Source: an uncultured Eubacterium sp.
GTDB taxonomy: Bacteria > Bacillota > Clostridia > Lachnospirales > Lachnospiraceae
Assembly (NCBI GenBank): GCA_902475415.1
Contig: CABRZK010000125.1
Coordinates: forward strand, 1 to 7,338
Direction: 5' to 3'
Length of the DNA: 7,338 nucleotides
The position numbers and the translations under genes were made by a program. The notes beneath the pieces were generated by a model that worked only from the letters and a program-made list of their open reading frames with translations, was not told where the DNA came from and did no database searches. Positions 1 through 4,888 of the stretch are shown one piece after another (positions within the stretch are counted from its first letter, which is position 1; each line of letters opens with the position of its first letter).

Positions 1-194
1 AACAAGAGCTGAGTTCAACCACCTGATTGCCGTGGCAAGGACACCGGCTGCGCCATCATTATCATCGCCCATATGAACTCGATGTACCGTGTGACGATGT
101 GGTAGACGCGAAAGTGTTCGTCATTGACGATTTAACGCATTCGAAAAACACTGGATATCTCGATGGTATCCAGTATTTTTCTTGGCGAGGATAG
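1..194 (+). pseudogene. Decayed remnant of a RecA-fold/RepA-like ATPase gene (partial)
   Basis: Pieces of one protein appear in three successive frames. Frame 2 (from base 2) reads EFNHLIAVA, frame 1 (from base 37) continues KDTGCAIIIIAHMN, and frame 3 (from base 93) reads DDVVDAKVFVIDD before a stop at 192-194. The TGCAIIIIAHMN block resembles the strand and H-[ML]-N motif of RecA-fold hexameric helicases of the RepA/AAA type found in plasmids and integrative elements. The DVV-A block resembles the following GSIDVVAAARS segment of that family. One lost base near 36-39 would explain the first frame change, and a second lesion lies between 79 and 93. The gene enters from the left edge, so only its 3' part is visible. 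The ATPase assignment rests on about 25 residues and is tentative; the lack of one open frame is directly visible. A sequencing error is an alternative for the first shift. Confidence 0.45.
144..180. terminator. Bidirectional intrinsic terminator
   Basis: The stem ACTGGATA (150-157) pairs perfectly with TATCCAGT (167-174). A T-G and a C-G pair can extend it inward, leaving a TCGAT loop. Five A residues (144-148) precede it and five T residues (176-180) follow it, so a U-tract follows the hairpin on either strand. It lies between the rightward gene remnant and the convergent leftward regulator operon ending at 243, which is where a shared terminator is expected. Confidence 0.8.
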
Positions 195-242
195 ATTAGA
201 TGGTTACGAAAGTGGAGATAGAAGCTCATGCGTATGGCGAAT

Positions 243-449
243 TTATTTGGGTAAGGTTTCTGCAAAAAAATCACTAAGCGATATATCCAGTGCCTCGCAG
301 ATACGCTCTATGGTATCCACACTTAGCTGATTACCGCGTTTCTTAGCAGTGCGGATTGTGGCTTCGGACAAATCACATATTTTAGAGAGCTGGCAAAGGG
401 TAAGTCCGCGTTCGTCAGCAAGTTCCTGCACACGGCTAATAGTATTCAA
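243..449 (-). CDS. Small XRE/Cro-type HTH regulator
   Basis: This is a 68-aa protein that is almost entirely a Cro/C1-type helix-turn-helix domain. The scaffold is at residues 4-15, the helix-turn-helix at about 17-38 (LCQLSKICDLSEATIRTAKK), and the usual tail TIERICEALDISLSDFF at 46-62. It is a cytoplasmic DNA-binding protein, probably acting as a dimer, like the small regulators common on Clostridia integrative elements. The start is TTG at 449-447, supported by an AGGAGGT Shine-Dalgarno seven bases upstream; the frame has no ATG near this site. It lies 31 bp downstream of the S24 repressor gene on the same strand with no promoter seen between, so the two are probably one operon. By analogy with phage and ICE switches it may be a Cro-like or ImmR-like partner of that repressor, but its target is unknown. 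The domain is certain; the role is inferred. Confidence 0.88.
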   Translation of the reverse strand: MNTISRVQELADERGLTLCQLSKICDLSEATIRTAKKRGNQLSVDTIERICEALDISLSDFFAETLPK

Positions 450-456
450 GTCAAGG

Positions 457-470
457 ACCTCCTCTGAGGT
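457..470 (-). promoter_or_regulatory. Small hairpin covering the Shine-Dalgarno of the TTG-start regulator
   Basis: On the minus strand ACCTC (470-466) can pair with GAGGT (461-457) across a four-base loop. The right arm is part of the AGGAGGT ribosome binding site. The stem is only five base pairs, so the effect may be weak. It sits 10-25 bases beyond the repressor stop codon, where terminating ribosomes could open it and couple translation of the two genes. Confidence 0.35.
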
Positions 471-480
471 TAATTGGAAA

Positions 481-1302
481 TTAGTTCAGTACACGACCTA
501 CAATAGAAAATCTAACTAATGGAGATACGAGCTTCGGCTCGTATTTTTTATTGTACGAAATCAGAACAGACTGCATATGGAGTGTGCCGTCGCTGTCAGT
601 AAAATCGTAACGTTCGTTTTCGCAAGGTTTCTGCTCATCATACATCTTGATGTAGCCGTCGCCGTCATACATGAAGATGCCGACCTCGCCTGGGGAGAGT
701 TCACTGCATTCCTGAATCCATGCGATTTGACCATCGTGATAAACTGGCTCCATACTATCGCCGCAGACACGAACACCAAAATCAGCACGGTCAGGGACTG
801 CACTCTTTGGAAAAGAAATAGTTTCAAAATTCTCTTCATCGAGGAATGTACCAGTACCAGCCGAAACGGAAAGCGTGCTGATTGGCATATCAATGCATTC
901 TTCTTCATAGGAGTGCCTGGCAACGACTCTGTATTTTCCGGTAGCTATCAGATCGTCACGATACTCGCGCAGCTTCCGCAATCCTTCTGGGTTCAGCTGT
1001 GCGGCAGCGCGCGTGAAGAAGGAGATATTTTCGTCTATGCCAAGAGCCTGCATAACGGCAATGAACTGATAGATGTTCGGAACAGAAGCTCCGGTTTCCC
1101 ATTTGCTGATAGAAGCGTTGGTTATAGATATACCATGTATTTCAAGCAGTATACGCAGATCGGTCAGACTCATTTTATTTGCAGCTCGGAAATCTGCAAT
1201 TTTTTGCCCGATGATATTATCTTCTCTTTCAGAAACAGCATTATAGCCGGCATTGAAATCTTTGAAGTTGATAATTTTGCTGGAACGGTTAGCCTTTTTC
1301 AT
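481..1302 (-). CDS. LexA/CI-type repressor: XRE HTH plus S24 self-cleaving peptidase
   Basis: This 273-aa protein has an N-terminal XRE-type helix-turn-helix (about residues 30-90; recognition part NASISKWETGASVPN) and a C-terminal peptidase S24/LexA-like domain (about 140-273). The catalytic pair is visible: Ser183 in GDSMEP and Lys219 in DGYIKMYD. A candidate cleavage bond is Ala148-Gly149 in SVSAGTG, matching the Ala-Gly site of LexA, UmuD and lambda CI. Such proteins bind operators as dimers and inactivate themselves when RecA filaments form on damaged DNA. The start is ATG at 1302-1300, preceded by GGGAGGAA at a good distance. A perfect consensus promoter lies upstream, so expression should be strong. 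It is divergent from a Y-family polymerase operon whose promoter carries a dyad, the expected arrangement for repressor and target. The 28 residues before the HTH are basic and unusual for a compact LexA. RecA-dependence is inferred from the family. Confidence 0.93.
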   Translation of the reverse strand: MKKANRSSKIINFKDFNAGYNAVSEREDNIIGQKIADFRAANKMSLTDLRILLEIHGISITNASISKWETGASVPNIYQFIAVMQALGIDENISFFTRAAAQLNPEGLRKLREYRDDLIATGKYRVVARHSYEEECIDMPISTLSVSAGTGTFLDEENFETISFPKSAVPDRADFGVRVCGDSMEPVYHDGQIAWIQECSELSPGEVGIFMYDGDGYIKMYDEQKPCENERYDFTDSDGTLHMQSVLISYNKKYEPKLVSPLVRFSIVGRVLN

Positions 1303-1333
1303 GGTCTGTTCCTCCCTCTGTGTTTATGCTTAT

Positions 1334-1362
1334 ATTATATAAGTCAGAAAGAGCAGTGTCAA
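1334..1362 (-). promoter_or_regulatory. Consensus sigma-70/SigA promoter of the repressor operon
   Basis: Read on the minus strand, TTGACA (1362-1357), a 17-bp spacer and TATAAT (1339-1334) match both consensus hexamers perfectly. The -10 box is 31 bp upstream of the repressor ATG, leaving a leader of roughly 25 bases with the Shine-Dalgarno. The ACGAT dyad at 1379-1407 lies upstream of this -35 box and does not overlap it, so the repressor may not shut off its own promoter by simple occlusion. Confidence 0.88.
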
Positions 1363-1378
1363 GAAAGAATTGAATAAA

Positions 1379-1407
1379 ACGATACAAATGCACGATTGAC
1401 ATATCGT
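1379..1407. promoter_or_regulatory. Candidate repressor operator: ACGAT half-sites over the polymerase promoter
   Basis: A perfect 16-bp dyad, ACGAT-TGACAT-ATCGT, spans 1392-1407 and contains the whole -35 box of the rightward promoter (1396-1401). A third copy, ACGATA, lies at 1379-1384, 13 bp upstream in direct orientation. Together with TATCGT at 1402-1407 it also forms a wider dyad. A bound dimeric repressor here would block RNA polymerase. That the divergent S24 repressor is the binder is inferred from position. Confidence 0.6.
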
Positions 1408-1425
1408 ATAAAGAAATGATATGCT
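1396..1425 (+). promoter_or_regulatory. Promoter of the Y-family polymerase operon
   Basis: TTGACA (1396-1401) is followed after 18 bp by TATGCT (1420-1425), with a TG at 1417-1418 giving an extended -10. The -35 is perfect and the -10 matches four of six bases. Transcription would start near 1432, leaving a leader of about 20 bases before the ATG at 1454. The -35 box is embedded in the ACGAT dyad, so the promoter is strong but repressible. Confidence 0.78.
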
Positions 1426-1453
1426 TAAAGCACAGAAAGCGAGGTGAGTGGCA

Positions 1454-2695
1454 ATGAGTGCCGATCGTGCAATATTGCATAGTGATATGAACTCGTTCTA
1501 CGCATCGGTTGAAATGATGCTTGATCCCAAACTGCGAGGCAAAGCGGTTGCAGTGTGTGGATCAACAGAGAACCGGCATGGAATCGTTTTGGCAAAGTCA
1601 GAGCTTGCAAAGCGAGCTGGGGTCAAAACCGGCATGGTAAACTGGGAGGCAAAGCAGCGATGTAAAGATCTGATTCTTGTTCCGCCGCAGTATGACCAGT
1701 ATTTGAAGTATTCAAAGCTGGCACATGAGATCTATTACCGTTACACCGATTTGGTGGAGCCGTTTGGAATGGACGAATGCTGGCTGGATGTGACCGGCTG
1801 CGAGATATATGGCAAACCATTGGAGATTGCAGAGGAGATTCGGCAGTCGGTGAAGGAAGAACTGGGGCTGACGGTGAGTATCGGCGTATCATTCAATAAG
1901 ATATTTGCCAAGCTGGGCAGTGATCTGAAGAAACCGGATGCGATTACCGTAATCACAAAGCAGAACTTCAAGGAGAACATTTGGCCACTGGCCGCATCAG
2001 AGCTGCTCTATGTAGGCAGCGCCACAACGAAGAAGCTGGCCAGCTACGGTATCAAGACGATCGGTGATCTGGCTGCAACAGAGCCGAGCACGCTGAAATA
2101 TATGTTTGGTATCAACGGTCTGAAGCTCTGGCGATATGCAAACGGTACGGACGAGTCTCGCGTGATGCAGAAGGATTTTGTCAGTCCGGTCAAGTCCGTA
2201 GGACATGGCATTACCTGTACGGCTGACCTTGATAACGAGGAAGAAGTATTTCATGTGCTGCTGGAATTAAGCCAGGATGTTGGCCACCGCTTGCGCGTAC
2301 ATGGGCTGGCAGCTACCGGCGTTCAGATTTTTGTGCGAAACAAGAGCCTTTACAGTACCCAGTATCAGTACAAACTGCCGTTCAAAACGCAGCTGCCCTC
2401 TGAAATAGCCGCAGCAGGCTTCCAGCTATTCAAAGAGCATTATATATGGACTGAAAAAGTTCGCGCAATCACCATTCGCGCAATCGACCTGATACCTCAG
2501 ACAACAGAAGAGCAGCTTTCACTGATGGTCGATTATGAGCGGCGAGATCGCAGAGTGCGGCTGGAGGATGCGATCGAAGATCTGCGTCGTCGTTTCGGCA
2601 AAAAATCTCTAACATATGCTGGCCTGCTTGGCAATCTGAAGATGCCGGATGATGGACGCGATAGCGTAAAAATGCCGGGACTGATGTATCAGTAG
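1454..2695 (+). CDS. Y-family (DinB/UmuC/UvrX-like) translesion DNA polymerase
   Basis: This 413-aa error-prone polymerase copies past DNA lesions. The N-terminal palm motif HSDMNSFYASVE holds metal ligand Asp11 and the predicted steric gate Tyr16. The second catalytic motif, GMDECWLD, supplies Asp107-Glu108. A thumb region near 180-230 contains helix-hairpin-helix-like stretches (ELLYVGSATTKKLASYGIKT), followed by a little-finger domain. QLSLM at 354-358 resembles the QL[SD]LF peptide that binds the replicative sliding clamp. The length is normal for the family. ATG 1454 is chosen over an in-frame GTG at 1448, because AGGTGA at 1442-1447 is well spaced only from the ATG. It is the first gene of the operon, divergent from the S24 repressor and under the dyad-bearing promoter, so induction by DNA damage is likely. 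No UmuD-like subunit gene lies beside it apart from the repressor's own S24 domain. The subfamily (Pol IV or Pol V-like) is not settled. Confidence 0.95.
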   Translation: MSADRAILHSDMNSFYASVEMMLDPKLRGKAVAVCGSTENRHGIVLAKSELAKRAGVKTGMVNWEAKQRCKDLILVPPQYDQYLKYSKLAHEIYYRYTDLVEPFGMDECWLDVTGCEIYGKPLEIAEEIRQSVKEELGLTVSIGVSFNKIFAKLGSDLKKPDAITVITKQNFKENIWPLAASELLYVGSATTKKLASYGIKTIGDLAATEPSTLKYMFGINGLKLWRYANGTDESRVMQKDFVSPVKSVGHGITCTADLDNEEEVFHVLLELSQDVGHRLRVHGLAATGVQIFVRNKSLYSTQYQYKLPFKTQLPSEIAAAGFQLFKEHYIWTEKVRAITIRAIDLIPQTTEEQLSLMVDYERRDRRVRLEDAIEDLRRRFGKKSLTYAGLLGNLKMPDDGRDSVKMPGLMYQ

Positions 2696-2724
2696 GAAAA
2701 AGATAAATCTTTGGAGTAAAGACT

Positions 2725-2988
2725 ATGGAACAGACAGTTAATTGGGAAAAGGTCTATGTAGACACCCTGGTACGCCATACGAAGGATGGCGGCAGCATAC
2801 CGCTATCTATCAAGTTCTCCGATGGCAAGACCTATGAGATCGACCAGGTATTAGGCAGAAAGAGAGCCGCCGCGAGTAAAGTCGGAGGAACCGGCATACG
2901 GTATTCCATCCGGATCGGACAGCATCGTACATTCCTCTTTGAAGATGAAGGCTTGTGGTTTGTAGAAGCCAAAAACCTTCATGTGTAG
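2725..2988 (+). CDS. Small conserved-type protein encoded after the translesion polymerase
   Basis: This 87-aa protein has no signal peptide or membrane segment. It starts at ATG 2725, with GGAG at 2713-2716 giving an eight-base spacing. The sequence alternates short strands and charged turns: a strand at 8-17, then IPLSIKFSDGKTYEIDQV at 25-42, a basic stretch GRKRAAASK at 44-52, and RYSIRIGQHRTFLFEDEGLWFVEA at 59-82. It is probably an all-beta domain with a basic loop. The pattern recalls small proteins I have seen encoded beside Y-family polymerases in Clostridia, and loosely the DUF6504 type near ImuB, but this is from memory and not verified. It follows the polymerase by 29 bp and precedes the metallopeptidase by 12 bp, so co-expression is nearly certain. 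It may be an accessory factor of translesion synthesis. Its function is unknown. Confidence 0.85.
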   Translation: MEQTVNWEKVYVDTLVRHTKDGGSIPLSIKFSDGKTYEIDQVLGRKRAAASKVGGTGIRYSIRIGQHRTFLFEDEGLWFVEAKNLHV

Positions 2989-3000
2989 GAGGTGCCAGTT

Positions 3001-3726
3001 ATGCCCTACCTGACGGTTCAAGAAATCGAAACGATTGCCGAGCGCATCGTGCGGGCATATCACCGGTACTGTGCGCAGCAGAATCAAACGGTAACGAGAA
3101 TCGACCCTGAAATTGTTACAAGCAATGTGCTTGGCCTCCAGATCGCATATCATAAATTATCGCGGTTTGGGCATGTGCTGGGCCTGACTTGTATGCTTCC
3201 GGTTCAGATTCAGGTGTTTGATGATGTTGAGCACCCGGTATATGCGCCCTTGGACGGCAGGACGGTTTTCGTTGACGAGAGTTTGAGAAGCGAAAACGCA
3301 AATATCGGGCGTCACAATTTCACGCTTATGCACGAAGCCTGCCATCTGGTATACGGAATGCTGTATCCAGAAACCTATTTAGGCGTTCAGCTGCGCAGAG
3401 TCTATTACAGCCTGCGTTTTGCACCACGAAACGTGACGCCAGACTGGGAAGAATGGCGTACCAATATGCTGGCTTCAGCAGTGCTGATGCCCAAAGACCT
3501 GATCCTGCAGTATATGCAGGAGTATGGCTTAGGAAAGAAAATGCGTATGGTCAATCGAATATTTGCGGCAAGGCAGTATGAAGCATTTTCGCAGATTGCA
3601 GATAAGATGGGGGTCTCCAAAACGGCACTGGTAATTCGAATGAAGCAGCTGGGCCTGGTAGATCGAAACGACCTGAATAATCCGTACAGTTTAATCGATA
3701 TTTGCTGTGATGAAACAGATAGATAG
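3001..3726 (+). CDS. ImmA/IrrE-family zinc metallopeptidase
   Basis: This is a 241-aa cytoplasmic protein. The zinc motif HEACH is at residues 111-115, preceded by FTLMHE as in ImmA/IrrE (peptidase M78) proteins. The third ligand is probably Glu151 in EEWRTNMLASAVLMP, which matches the family's E-x-x-A-N-x-F-A-x-x-L-L-M-P signature. The C-terminal QIADKMGVSKTALVIRMKQL (about 198-217) is the helix-turn-helix-like segment typical of the family. In ICEBs1, ImmA cleaves the repressor ImmR after DNA damage; in Deinococcus, IrrE cleaves DdrO. ATG 3001 is chosen over an in-frame GTG at 2992, because that GTG is part of the AGGAGGTG Shine-Dalgarno (2987-2994), which also overlaps the stop of the upstream gene. 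It lies in the polymerase operon, not beside a repressor as usual. Its substrate may be the S24 repressor or the 68-aa regulator; neither is shown. Confidence 0.9.
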   Translation: MPYLTVQEIETIAERIVRAYHRYCAQQNQTVTRIDPEIVTSNVLGLQIAYHKLSRFGHVLGLTCMLPVQIQVFDDVEHPVYAPLDGRTVFVDESLRSENANIGRHNFTLMHEACHLVYGMLYPETYLGVQLRRVYYSLRFAPRNVTPDWEEWRTNMLASAVLMPKDLILQYMQEYGLGKKMRMVNRIFAARQYEAFSQIADKMGVSKTALVIRMKQLGLVDRNDLNNPYSLIDICCDETDR

Positions 3727-3749
3727 ATTCTCAGAGGAGGTATTTCAAT

Positions 3750-3998
3750 ATGGCAAGACTTGATGTAAAGACGCAGGACCCGGAACGCTATGCGCAGGTG
3801 AAGGCGGAGCAGGAAGAATTGAAACTTCAGTTCAGCATGGCGGCTTTCGGCACCAGCGTTGCGCGGCTCTGCCCATACTGTGAGCATAAGATCGAGATTT
3901 TGTATCGGGGGGAACATGGCCCTTCAAGGGCAAAATGCCCGAACTGCGGTGAGGAAGTAGTGTTTCCACCGATTGCCTTTCGGCTGTATACCGCATAA
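3750..3998 (+). CDS. Small zinc-ribbon protein
   Basis: This 82-aa protein starts at ATG 3750 after a strong AGAGGAGGT site. Residues 7-29 are a charged helix (DPERYAQVKAEQEELKLQF). A four-cysteine zinc ribbon follows: CPYC at 41-44 and CPNC at 63-66, 18 residues apart, with a basic connecting strand. The protein ends VVFPPIAFRLYTA. The ribbon could bind nucleic acid or a protein partner; the sequence does not decide which. It follows the metallopeptidase by 23 bp and is the last gene before two tandem terminators, so it belongs to the damage-inducible operon. I do not recognise a named family. An accessory role in repair or transcription is possible but unsupported beyond context. Confidence 0.85.
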   Translation: MARLDVKTQDPERYAQVKAEQEELKLQFSMAAFGTSVARLCPYCEHKIEILYRGEHGPSRAKCPNCGEEVVFPPIAFRLYTA

Positions 3999-4040
3999 GC
4001 GGATTGAATTGAATATGGAGTAACAAGATTGTGCCCCGGA

Positions 4041-4149
4041 GCCACTTGATGTGCTGACTTCCATTGCGCCACTTGATTTGCAACCTGTGCTTTAGAAAGC
4101 ACGGTTCGATCATTGTGGCGATAGGTTAGCAGATCAAGTGGCTTTTTTT
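4041..4149 (+). ncRNA. Structured RNA region with repeated 10-mer ending in an intrinsic terminator
   Basis: GCCACTTGAT occurs at 4041-4050 and 4068-4077, and its complement ATCAAGTGGC is at 4133-4142, directly before seven T residues (4143-4149). The second copy starts a long stem with the 3' arm: ten pairs, then T-G, TGC/GCA (4079-4081 with 4129-4131) and AACC/GGTT (4082-4085 with 4124-4127). Inside, GTGCTTT (4087-4093) mirrors AAAGCAC (4096-4102), and AACC may instead pair with GGTT at 4103-4106. CGCCAC (4067-4072) could also pair with GTGGCG (4115-4120), which excludes the terminator stem. So at least two mutually exclusive folds exist, as in attenuators. It may be just an elaborate terminator of the polymerase operon, a small RNA from the 3' untranslated region, or a switch. 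The pairings are seen; the function is inferred. Confidence 0.5.
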
Positions 4150-4150
4150 G

Positions 4151-4191
4151 CGCTCATTTGGTTCCAGAAAGGAACGAAATGAGCGTTTTTT
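4151..4191 (+). terminator. Strong second intrinsic terminator
   Basis: CGCTCATTT (4151-4159) pairs with AAATGAGCG (4177-4185) and GTTCC (4161-4165) with GGAAC (4171-4175). A single G-G mismatch lies between the two helices and AGAAA forms the loop. Six T residues (4186-4191) follow, so it works only rightwards. It lies directly behind the first T-tract and isolates the downstream operon from readthrough of the polymerase operon. Confidence 0.9.
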
Positions 4192-4222
4192 ACTGGCTGG
4201 CGCTAATCGCCGCATATCCGTG

Positions 4223-4260
4223 ATCACCTTTGATTTTTTCAAAAAAATTTCAAAGGAGAT
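4223..4260 (+). promoter_or_regulatory. Hairpin burying the Shine-Dalgarno of the sigma-like gene
   Basis: CCTTTGA (4227-4233) pairs with TCAAAGG (4250-4256), extended outward by ATC/GAT (4223-4225 with 4258-4260) and inward by TTTT/AAAA (4236-4239 with 4244-4247). The AAAGGAG ribosome binding site (4252-4258) lies almost wholly in the right arm, eight bases before ATG 4267. In this fold translation should be held back. No clear promoter is seen between 4192 and 4222. Confidence 0.5.
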
Positions 4261-4266
4261 TGCAAG

Positions 4267-4860
4267 ATGAAAACGACTGTGCTGGTCTTTGTTGATCGAG
4301 AGAATACAAGTATGGGAATGCGGATTGCCTCTCAGGAGGAATTCACGCAGATACTGATTAAGAATAAGGAACTGCCTTTACAGGAACGCAGGCTGTTTAC
4401 CAAGGATGTAATTGCTGATACGGATGGATTGGATGTCATGTACATCGAAACAGGCTTGCCGGATTATCAGAAGTGGAACAGCAAGCAAACTTACAGAAAC
4501 AAAATTCAGAATGAAAGAAGAAAGTATAAGTTTCTGTCTACAGACACGCTTTGTGCAAATGAAGATGCAGGCGATTTGACTGACTTTATTGCAGATAGCT
4601 TTTGCGTAGAGAAGGCTGTAGTTGAGAAAGAAACTATGCGCCAGCTGCGTGCTGCGCTTGAAAACTGGAAGCCATGGGCGAATGAGGTTCTCAGATTCTA
4701 TTTGAATGGCAGAAAACATAAGGCATGCAATTATTTAAGGGAGAAATATGATATTCCGGAACATCAGGCAAGATACCGCGTAAAGCTGTTTGAAAAATTT
4801 ATTTTGAATTTTTTCAAAAATGATTATCAGTTTTTGGACTCGAAGGTTGTAGTTGATTAG
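4267..4860 (+). CDS. Sigma-70 region 4-like HTH protein of the integrative element
   Basis: This 197-aa cytoplasmic protein starts at ATG 4267 after AAAGGAG. Residues 1-95 are a mixed alpha/beta part rich in charge (FVDRENTSMGMRIASQEEF and a basic QTYRNKIQNERRKYKF stretch at 74-89) that I do not recognise. Residues 100-122 (DAGDLTDFIADSF, VEKAVVEKE) lead into a helical C-terminus: MRQLRAALENWKPWANEVLRFY at 124-145, then KHKACNYLREKYDIPEHQARYRVKLFEKFI at 150-179. That arrangement matches sigma-70 region 4, in which an -EAL--L---E-ELL-L- helix precedes a helix-turn-helix, and resembles sigma-like proteins of Clostridia conjugative elements. No region 2 is evident, so it may be a co-regulator and not a full sigma factor. 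It is first in a tight operon with the MazF-like gene, the 158-aa gene and xis. Fold confidence is moderate; function is inferred. Confidence 0.8.
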   Translation: MKTTVLVFVDRENTSMGMRIASQEEFTQILIKNKELPLQERRLFTKDVIADTDGLDVMYIETGLPDYQKWNSKQTYRNKIQNERRKYKFLSTDTLCANEDAGDLTDFIADSFCVEKAVVEKETMRQLRAALENWKPWANEVLRFYLNGRKHKACNYLREKYDIPEHQARYRVKLFEKFILNFFKNDYQFLDSKVVVD

Positions 4861-4888
4861 TGAGAGGATAAATTTGAGGAGGGTCGAT

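Noticed and set aside
200..277. Short plus-strand frame from an ATG near 200
   Set aside because: It has about 26 codons, no ribosome binding site, and overlaps the 3' end of the 68-aa regulator; nothing recognisable in it.
577..1377. Long plus-strand open frame of 266 codons
   Set aside because: It lies antisense to the S24 repressor gene, whose domains, catalytic residues, promoter and ribosome binding site are clear. The antisense product resembles nothing recognisable.
1464..1470. ATCGTGC inside the start of the polymerase gene as another operator half-site
   Set aside because: It mirrors GCACGAT at 1390-1396, but it is single, lies within codons and is over 60 bp from the dyad; seven bases may match by chance.
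3405..3917. Minus-strand open frame of 170 codons
   Set aside because: It overlaps the metallopeptidase and the zinc-ribbon gene, both with strong motifs and ribosome binding sites.
4021..4095. Open frame through the repeated 10-mer with a PLD-repeat peptide
   Set aside because: There is no ATG and no ribosome binding site, and the stretch is better explained by RNA base pairing. The 27-bp repeat spacing being a multiple of three is probably chance.
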